Assembly: GCA_902790345.1 (NCBI GenBank)
Contig: CADARO010000014.1
Location: 1-46,386 of the forward strand
Origin: an uncultured Eubacteriales bacterium
GTDB taxonomy: Bacteria; Bacillota; Clostridia; Christensenellales; Aristaeellaceae
Direction of reading: 5' to 3'
DNA: 46,386 nt
Shown here: positions 40,715 through 46,386 of the stretch, piece after piece
Layout: each line of letters begins with the position of its first letter
How positions within the stretch are numbered: position 1 is the stretch's first letter
Notes under the pieces: model-generated
The model's database searches: none
The model's input: only the letters and a program-made list of their open reading frames with translations
Told to the model about the DNA's origin: nothing
Made by a program: the position numbers and the translations under genes

Positions 40715-41284
40715 TCATAACATGTCCCGTATCGTCTCCTCCGCCGCCCTCAATATCCCCTCCACGTCCGCCCCGTCGATGTCAAGGCCCACGGCCTGAA
40801 TCAGGCGCACGTCCGGTATGCCGTAGAAATGCTCAGCCAGGGCCTTGATATAGCCGAAGCCGAATGCCTCCGGCACGTAGAGGCCTCCGGCGGTGGTCAC
40901 GTAGTCCAGCCGGGTTGCCCGGCATAGGCCCAGGGGCGTTCCCGCCTCCGTGTAGCGGAAGGTGATTCCCACCACGTTGATCTGCTCGATGTACTGCTTC
41001 AGCGCGGCGGGGAAGGAGAGGTCCCAGTAGGGCGCGGCGATCAGGATTCGCTCCGCCTGGGCGAACCGCCGCGCCAGGTCGAACAGGGGATGGCCGAAAT
41101 CGCCCGCGGCGATCAGCCGGTCGCGCCGGTCCAGAAAATCCTGATCCACCGCCGGAAAGGCGATGTCACTCAGCCGGATTTCCTCATAGGGCTGATCCAG
41201 CCCCGCGAGAAGCCGCTCCGCCAGACGCCGGGTTCTGGATTCCCTCCGCGCGCAGGCGTTGATGAAAAGGATTGGTTTTTCCAT
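40715..41284 (-). CDS. NAD(P)H-dependent flavodoxin-fold oxidoreductase
   Basis: The 189-residue protein has the flavodoxin-like fold of azoreductase/MdaB enzymes: FINACARRESRTRRLAERLL for the FMN phosphate loop, LIAAPYWDLSFPAALKQYIEQINVVGITF and YVTTAGGLY. It probably transfers two electrons from NAD(P)H through FMN to quinones or similar acceptors. It follows the ABC gene by 30 bases on the same strand and may be read with that operon. GAGG lies before ATG 41284. Confidence 0.85.
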   Translation of the reverse strand: MEKPILFINACARRESRTRRLAERLLAGLDQPYEEIRLSDIAFPAVDQDFLDRRDRLIAAGDFGHPLFDLARRFAQAERILIAAPYWDLSFPAALKQYIEQINVVGITFRYTEAGTPLGLCRATRLDYVTTAGGLYVPEAFGFGYIKALAEHFYGIPDVRLIQAVGLDIDGADVEGILRAAEETIRDML

Positions 41285-41314
41285 GAAATGCCTCGCTTGT
41301 CATTGTTTTTCCGG

Positions 41315-42157
41315 TTACTTTTCCGCCTTCCGGATCACCAGTTCCCCGTTCCGCACCTCCATGCGCACCTTGTTCCCCTCCACGCCCAGCTGCTCCAGCA
41401 CGTCCCGGGGGATCTGCACCCGGCCGGCCCGGTCCAGGATGGCGCGCTCCAGATAGCTCTCCTTCATGATGCGCTCGGAGGAGATCTTGCCGTCGCGGAT
41501 GGCAGCCACCCGGTTCACCTTCTTGCTGAGCATGCGGTCGTGGGTCACGATGACGATGGTGAGGCCGGTGTTTTTGTTGATGTCGCGGAACATGTCCAGG
41601 ATGTAGGCGCCGGTCTTCACGTCCACCGCGCCGGTGGGCTCGTCGGCCAGCAGGATCTTCGGATTGTTGGCCAGGGCGATGGCGATGGCCACCCGCTGCT
41701 GCTCGCCGCCGGAGAGCTGGCTCAGGCGGCTGTTCTTGCGGTGGCTCAGGCCCACCATGTCCAGCAGCTCCAGCGCCCGCTGCTTTTTCTTCTCCTGACT
41801 CTTCTCGAAGAGCATGGGCATCTGGATGTTCTGCCAGGCGGTGAGGTAGGGCAGCAGGTTTCGCGCGTTGTTCTGCCACACGAAGCCCACGGTCGAGCGC
41901 TTGTACTCCACCAGCTGCTTTTCGCTCAGCTTGAACAGGTCCTTGCCGTCCACGATCAGCTTGCCCGCCGAGGGCCGGTCCAGCCCGCCGATCATGTTCA
42001 GGAAGGTGGATTTGCCGGAGCCGCTGTTGCCGATGATGGCCATCAGCTCGCCCTGGTCGATGCTGATCTCCAGCCCCTGCAGCGCCAGCACCTCGATGTC
42101 CTTGGTCTTGTAGATCTTCACCAGGTTGTCGCACAGGATGATGGGCTCATTCGCCAT
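41315..42157 (-). CDS. ABC transporter ATPase with C-terminal AbrB-like domain
   Basis: The 280-residue protein is a MacB/LolD-type ATPase: Walker [10 protein letters not shown] (43-51), signature LSGGEQQ (148-154), Walker B ILLADEP (168-174) and switch H206. After the usual end (about 228) a swapped-hairpin AbrB/SpoVT-like domain follows at 240-276 ([20 protein letters not shown]). Such domains bind DNA or form dimers, and are unusual on transporter ATPases. The start overlaps the second ATPase gene by 11 bases. Confidence 0.88.
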   Translation of the reverse strand: MANEPIILCDNLVKIYKTKDIEVLALQGLEISIDQGELMAIIGNSGSGKSTFLNMIGGLDRPSAGKLIVDGKDLFKLSEKQLVEYKRSTVGFVWQNNARNLLPYLTAWQNIQMPMLFEKSQEKKKQRALELLDMVGLSHRKNSRLSQLSGGEQQRVAIAIALANNPKILLADEPTGAVDVKTGAYILDMFRDINKNTGLTIVIVTHDRMLSKKVNRVAAIRDGKISSERIMKESYLERAILDRAGRVQIPRDVLEQLGVEGNKVRMEVRNGELVIRKAEK

Positions 42158-42824
42158 GGATCAGTTCACCGCCTTCCAGCTCGTAGACCCGGTCGCCCAG
42201 CTCCATCAGATCGGTGTCGTGGGTGGTCATGACGATGGTCACGCCCTGGTCGTCGGTGAGCTCGCGAAACAGCTTCACCATGGCCAGGCCAGTGTTGGTG
42301 TCCAGCGCGCCGGTGGGCTCGTCGGCGAAGAGCACCTTGGGCCGATGGGCGATGGCCCGGGCGATGGCCACCCGCTGCTGCTCGCCGCCGGAGAGCTCCT
42401 GGGGCATGTGGTTGGCCCGCTGGCTCAGGCCCACCAGCTTCAGGCACTCCATGGCCCGGGCGGTGCGGTCGCCCCTGTATTTGGTGAGCCGCAGGGCGTA
42501 TTCCACGTTCTCCAGCGCGTTCATCATGGGGATCAGCGCGATGGACTGAAACACGAAGCCGATCTCCATGCGTCTGAGCTTCGCCCGCCGGTGCTCGTCC
42601 ATGCGGGCGATGTTCCGGCCCTCGAAGAGCACCTTGCCGGCGGTGGGCTTGTCCAGCGCCCCCAGGATGTTCATGAGGGTGGTCTTGCCGGAGCCGGAGC
42701 GGCCCCGCAGAATGGTGAGCTTGCCGGCGGGCACGGCCACGTCGATGCCCTTGAGCGCCCAGAAATCCTCGCCCCGGGTCTTGAAGCAGCGGGTGACGCC
42801 CTCTGTTTTGATGATGTAATCCAT
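42147..42824 (-). CDS. ABC transporter ATPase (MacB/LolD type)
   Basis: The 225-residue protein has Walker A GRSGSGKTT (41-49), signature LSGGEQQ (144-150), Walker B VLFADEP (164-170) and switch H202. ATG 42824 lies two bases after the permease stop with AGAGG upstream; a longer frame to 43205 is a shadow of permease codons. With the AbrB-fused ATPase it could form a heterodimer energising the permease. Confidence 0.93.
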   Translation of the reverse strand: MDYIIKTEGVTRCFKTRGEDFWALKGIDVAVPAGKLTILRGRSGSGKTTLMNILGALDKPTAGKVLFEGRNIARMDEHRRAKLRRMEIGFVFQSIALIPMMNALENVEYALRLTKYRGDRTARAMECLKLVGLSQRANHMPQELSGGEQQRVAIARAIAHRPKVLFADEPTGALDTNTGLAMVKLFRELTDDQGVTIVMTTHDTDLMELGDRVYELEGGELIHGE

Positions 42825-42826
42825 AA

Positions 42827-45628
42827 TCAATCCTCTCCCAGCTTCAGCGCCTGCGCGATCTTCATGCGGTTGATGAGCACGCCCAGGATGACCAGGCACA
42901 GCCCGATCATGGCCGCCACGATCACGGCCAGGCGCACCGCGTCCGACTGCTGGCTCACCACCCGGAGGGGCAGCGCGTTGTCGGACGACGAATAGGCGAT
43001 CTGGATCAGCGGCATGTACAGCCTGGCGGTGAGATAGCCCACCAGCGCGCCGGTGGCGATGGCCGCGCCGGAGATGAAGATGTGCTCGTTGATGAGCATG
43101 GTCACGATCTCCCGCATGGACATGCCCATGGCCCGGAAGATGCCGAACTGCAGCGCCCGGGACTGGATGGACAGGATCCAGTAGATGAGGAAGCCCACCG
43201 CGCACAGCACCAGCACCACGATGAAGCCCACGGTCAGGACGCCGTTGGTGCCCTGGATGACCGGGTCGTTCTTCAGGGCCACGATGTCCGCCGCCGCCAC
43301 GTCGAAGCTGCGGTAGGACACGTCGTTTTTCTCGGCGAAGTCGTAGATGAACTGGCTGGAGTCCTTCGATTTAATCCAGATCTGGTAGGGCGTCACGCCC
43401 CACACCGCCTGCAGCTGAGACAGGTTCGCCACGATAAGGTAGTTTTTCTGCTCCGAATAGAGGCCGTTGGAGCCCCTGGTGTATACGGTGGAGGCGTAGG
43501 TGGGCCAGTAGTCCACGAAGCCATAGATCACGCCCCGCACCGGGCTGCCGGTGCTGGTCTTGAAGTAGATGGCGTCGCCGATGGCATAGCCGTAATCCTC
43601 CTTGAAATTGGAGGAGAGCAGCACCGCCCGGGCCTTCTGGGACATGGCGTTCAGGTAGTTGTACCAGTGCTCGGGGAGAAGCGATTCGTCGAACCAGGCG
43701 GTCTGGCCGAACTCCTTTGTGTTGATGCCCATGATGCGGATGTTCTTCACCGAGCCGCCGGAGACGCCCATCTGGCCAGTGCTGTTCACCAGCACCCGGG
43801 TGACGCTGGCCGCACCCTCCAGCTGGGTGTAGCGGTCGAAGTCCGGCTCGTGATACTCCAGCTCGATGGAGGGATCCTGCTCCCGCATGGCGCTGTTGTC
43901 CTCCCACTGCTCCTGCAGCACGATGTCCGCGCCGGTCATGTATCGCAGGTTCTGCTCGTCGTTGGTGTTGATGGTTCGGGCGGCGGAGGCGTCGAACACC
44001 CCCAGGGCGATGGTCATGATGAGGAACACCATGATGAAGCCCTGCTGGTTGCGGGTGCGGATCACCCGCAGGAAGGAGGCGTACAGCGCCGGGCTCCAGA
44101 ACCTCTTGAACAGCCGGAACACCAGCCACACGATCAGCGGCAGCACCCGCACCGCGAACAGGCCCGCTCCCAGCATGAACAGGGAGGAGCTGAGGAACAG
44201 GAGCGGGTCCACCGACGCGCCTTCCAGCACCCGCTGGGCCAGGAACTCCCGCTGGTTGTTGAAGGTGTACAGCCCGTAGATGGACACCCCCAGGGCCAGC
44301 ACGTCCAGAAACAGCTTCTGCCAGAGGGGCGCCTCGCTGCGCCGGTGCTTTCTCTGCTTCTGATTGACGATGCTCACCTGGGCGTAGCGCCGCACGGGCA
44401 GCACCATGGCTCCCACGGAGAACAGCGCCGCCGCCCCGGCGTAGAGGAGGGCCTCCCGGCTCAGCTCCACGCTGAGGGCGCTGCGCCGCACGAATTCCAA
44501 AAAGGCGTTGGCGGAGCCCAGCACCTGCACCAGCAGCGCCGCCAGGGGCAGCCCCAGGGCCAGGGAGATGAGCGCCAGGATCACGCTCTGCAGGATGTAC
44601 ACCATGATGATCTGGGCCCGTCCCGCGCCGCGGCTGCGGAGCACGGCGATCTCCGCCTGCTCCATTTCCAGCATCTGCCGGGACACCATGAAGATGAACG
44701 CCGCCAGCAGCACGAAGATGGGGGCCTGCAGCACCCACATGGTGGTGCGCACCTTGCGCTCGGTCTTCTGAAATTCCACCAGCTGGGCCTGGAAGTTGTC
44801 GTTGGAGGTCATGTTGGAGTGCTCGGCCACGTAATCGGCGTAGCGCTGGGCGGTGGCCAGGATCTCGTCCACCCTGTCCACCCGGATGGCCGTGTAGTCC
44901 AAAAGGGTATACCAGATGGCGCCGATGCCGTAGGGCATGTCGCCGGAGAAGAACCACTGGTCGAACAGCGCCCCGTCCATGAACACCTCGGTGCCGTAGT
45001 TGCTGGGGGCGAGCACCCAGTAGGGGTCGGCGGCGTCGCTGTTGCGGAACACGCCCGCGATGCGCACGGTCACCGGCTCCCCGTCGGGTTTGAGGATGTT
45101 GGGGAAGGTGAGCTCCTCCTCCGGGATGAGGCCCATGTCGATGAGCCCGCGCTCGCTCACCACAACGTCGATGACGCCGTTCTCATCCGGCTCCGTGGAG
45201 CAGAACCGGCCCGCCACCAGCTCGATGTGGTCTTCCAGGCCGGACATGGTGCCCAGGGTCAGCTGGGTGCGCCGGCGGTCGTCCCGCTCCAGGTTGGAGT
45301 CGGTGGAGGCGGGGGAGAGGGAGTAGTGGGCCACCTGCTCCCGGGCCGGCAGGCCGAAGGCCTCGGGGATGCCGGGCACCAGCTGCCGCGTCTCCACGAT
45401 GGAGGCGTTCTTGCTGGGGGTGGCGTTGGCCCGCAGCACGTGCAGGCCGGGGTAGCGGTTTTTCTCGGTGAGGTAGTTGTTGAAGCCGGTGAGCAGCGTG
45501 CGCTGCAGCACCGCCTGGGTGTACATGGGGTTCGAGGCCGTGATGCTGACGAGCAGGATATTGCCGATCAGGAGCGCCAGAACCATCCATTTTTTGCTCA
45601 CCATTTTCCGGATGACAAATCTGAGCAT
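42827..45628 (-). CDS. FtsX-like (MacB-type) ABC permease, duplicated core
   Basis: The 933-residue protein has an N-terminal membrane helix (14-36), a large extracytoplasmic domain to about 300, then a cluster of helices including APIFVLLAAFIFMVSRQMLEME and a second block. A second outside domain (about 560-785) and three final helices follow (TVGFIVVLVLCAVGFLIYWILS, ISGAAIATGALVGYLTARL, LAVIVAAMIGLCLVILGVL). This is the mechanotransmission type that moves periplasmic or envelope substrates rather than transporting across the bilayer. GGGAGG precedes ATG 45628. Confidence 0.88.
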   Translation of the reverse strand: MLRFVIRKMVSKKWMVLALLIGNILLVSITASNPMYTQAVLQRTLLTGFNNYLTEKNRYPGLHVLRANATPSKNASIVETRQLVPGIPEAFGLPAREQVAHYSLSPASTDSNLERDDRRRTQLTLGTMSGLEDHIELVAGRFCSTEPDENGVIDVVVSERGLIDMGLIPEEELTFPNILKPDGEPVTVRIAGVFRNSDAADPYWVLAPSNYGTEVFMDGALFDQWFFSGDMPYGIGAIWYTLLDYTAIRVDRVDEILATAQRYADYVAEHSNMTSNDNFQAQLVEFQKTERKVRTTMWVLQAPIFVLLAAFIFMVSRQMLEMEQAEIAVLRSRGAGRAQIIMVYILQSVILALISLALGLPLAALLVQVLGSANAFLEFVRRSALSVELSREALLYAGAAALFSVGAMVLPVRRYAQVSIVNQKQRKHRRSEAPLWQKLFLDVLALGVSIYGLYTFNNQREFLAQRVLEGASVDPLLFLSSSLFMLGAGLFAVRVLPLIVWLVFRLFKRFWSPALYASFLRVIRTRNQQGFIMVFLIMTIALGVFDASAARTINTNDEQNLRYMTGADIVLQEQWEDNSAMREQDPSIELEYHEPDFDRYTQLEGAASVTRVLVNSTGQMGVSGGSVKNIRIMGINTKEFGQTAWFDESLLPEHWYNYLNAMSQKARAVLLSSNFKEDYGYAIGDAIYFKTSTGSPVRGVIYGFVDYWPTYASTVYTRGSNGLYSEQKNYLIVANLSQLQAVWGVTPYQIWIKSKDSSQFIYDFAEKNDVSYRSFDVAAADIVALKNDPVIQGTNGVLTVGFIVVLVLCAVGFLIYWILSIQSRALQFGIFRAMGMSMREIVTMLINEHIFISGAAIATGALVGYLTARLYMPLIQIAYSSSDNALPLRVVSQQSDAVRLAVIVAAMIGLCLVILGVLINRMKIAQALKLGED

Positions 45629-45642
45629 GGTCTTCCTCCCAA

Positions 45643-46386
45643 TCAATTGTCGATGATGACGACGTCGCCCTCGTTCAGCCCCTGCAGCACCCAGGTGCCC
45701 GCCTGGGTCATCATGCCCTGGTTGATGTAGCGCTTCTGGGTCACGCCGTCCGGCGTCAGCTTGGTCACGATGTAGTTGCCGCCGTTGAGCGACACGGCCC
45801 TGCGGTCGATGAGCAGCACGTTATCCAGCCGCACGTCGTCCGCGAAGATCTTGCTGGCGCGCCACTTGATGCCGCTGACATCGCATTCCGGGTCGATCTC
45901 CACCAGCGCGTAGTCGCTGACCACCCCGTCCAGGCAGTCCGACGCGGCCACCACCCGGCCGGTGAGGGTGATCCGCTCCTTGTTCACCCCGGTCTCCACC
46001 TGCACCCGCTGGCCGTAGCGCAGGCGGCCGTCCCGGGCGGCCAGCAGCATCACGTCCTGGCTGGCGATCTGGCAGACCATGGTGCCGTTGTACAGCCGGT
46101 CGCCCTCCCGGAAGTAGACCAGGTCGCCCACCACGCCGTCGGCCGGGGCGTAGACCACGTTGTCCTCGTGCCGCTCCGTCAGCCGGGCGATTTGATCCCG
46201 CCGGTTTTCCAGGTCGTACTCCTGCTGATAGATATACTGCTCCAGCGCCAGCTTCTGCTTTTTCAGCCGTAGCTGAAGCACCCGGCGCTGGTATTCGTCC
46301 ATCTCGGCGGCCAGGTCCCGCTGGAGGGCGTCGATGTCCTTCTGCCGGTTCTTCACGCCGCTCTCATAGGCCTCCTGAGCCCGCTG
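45643..46386 (-). CDS. Membrane-fusion/adaptor protein of the MacB-like exporter (partial)
   Basis: The visible 248 codons are the C-terminal part; the frame is open at the right edge. A coiled coil (LQRDLAAEMDEYQRRVLQLRLKKQKLALEQ, then RRDQIARLTERHEDN) precedes a biotinyl-lipoyl-like half motif (VVYAPADGVVGDLVYFREGDRL) and beta-barrel strands (RYGQRVQVETG), as in HlyD/MacA adaptors. It ends 14 bases before the permease start. The adaptor probably couples permease and substrate outside the membrane. Confidence 0.85.
   Translation of the reverse strand, partial: QRAQEAYESGVKNRQKDIDALQRDLAAEMDEYQRRVLQLRLKKQKLALEQYIYQQEYDLENRRDQIARLTERHEDNVVYAPADGVVGDLVYFREGDRLYNGTMVCQIASQDVMLLAARDGRLRYGQRVQVETGVNKERITLTGRVVAASDCLDGVVSDYALVEIDPECDVSGIKWRASKIFADDVRLDNVLLIDRRAVSLNGGNYIVTKLTPDGVTQKRYINQGMMTQAGTWVLQGLNEGDVVIIDN

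Noticed and set aside
42825-43205. N-terminal extension of the second ABC ATPase
   Set aside because: It overlaps permease codons in another frame; ATG 42824 follows the permease stop with a ribosome site.
43082-45730. 882-codon plus-strand open frame opposite the permease
   Set aside because: It is antisense to an FtsX-type permease with clear motifs; the translation is His, Gln and Gly rich without any recognisable domain.
1-46386. CRISPR array
   Set aside because: The short tandem units at 8380-8471, 19133-19177, 27716-27759 and 35513-35555 are too short and lack regular spacers, and no cas gene is present.

Overview
The window is a GC-rich chromosomal segment of a Gram-positive, anaerobic, probably gut-associated member of the Clostridia. 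That placement is an inference from gene content: a DUF1540 protein, an anaerobic-sulfatase-maturase-type radical SAM enzyme, PepV, YitT, an FHA/FtsW/class B PBP cluster and an AlkZ-related protein, all with strong AGGAGG ribosome binding sites. The SRP RNA appears to be of the short type without an Alu domain. Several promoters read TTGCAA or TTGAAT, a 16-18 bp spacer, then TATAAT, often with an extended -10 TG.

Left part (1-11880): a 5'-truncated tRNA-Asn, a small DUF1540 protein, a secreted transglutaminase-like protein, a VOC protein coupled to a radical SAM/SPASM enzyme, a sirtuin-like protein with the catalytic His replaced by Gln, a URO-D-fold protein, the SRP RNA, nagB, a ParB-like/HAD fusion followed by a HAD paralogue, an orphan radical SAM protein, a YitT-type membrane protein and a Gfo/Idh/MocA oxidoreductase.

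Middle (11881-23370): an 11.5 kb minus-strand phage morphogenesis block of P22-like (podoviral) order: large terminase, portal, scaffold, major capsid, small protein, connector, tail propeller protein (split by a frame change), tail fibre, coiled-coil virion protein, and a small terminase at the unusual 3' end. I see no integrase, repressor, replication or lysis gene. A 227 bp repeat element with perfect 11 bp ends sits between scaffold and capsid and supplies the scaffold stop codon. The block is either a decayed prophage or a domesticated particle-producing module.

Right of it (23538-27568): an ECF sigma factor with a membrane anti-sigma-like partner, diverging from a zinc-ribbon membrane protein, a zinc-ribbon/membrane/transglutaminase protein and an AlkZ-related protein.

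Further right: pepV, an AAC(3)-type acetyltransferase and uvrC, then upstream of them in the same direction DUF4129, DUF58 and MoxR, and above these a class B PBP, FtsW/RodA and an FHA protein. Most adjacent pairs overlap by ATGA, so this is probably one long cell-envelope transcription unit. The end holds a methyltransferase whose promoter spacer contains a perfect dyad, a VapBC-like toxin-antitoxin pair, a flavodoxin-fold protein, and a MacB-like export system (adaptor, FtsX-type permease, two ATPases, one fused to an AbrB-like domain) that runs off the right edge. Short repeats carrying an ATTCCCC-rich end recur at three intergenic sites.
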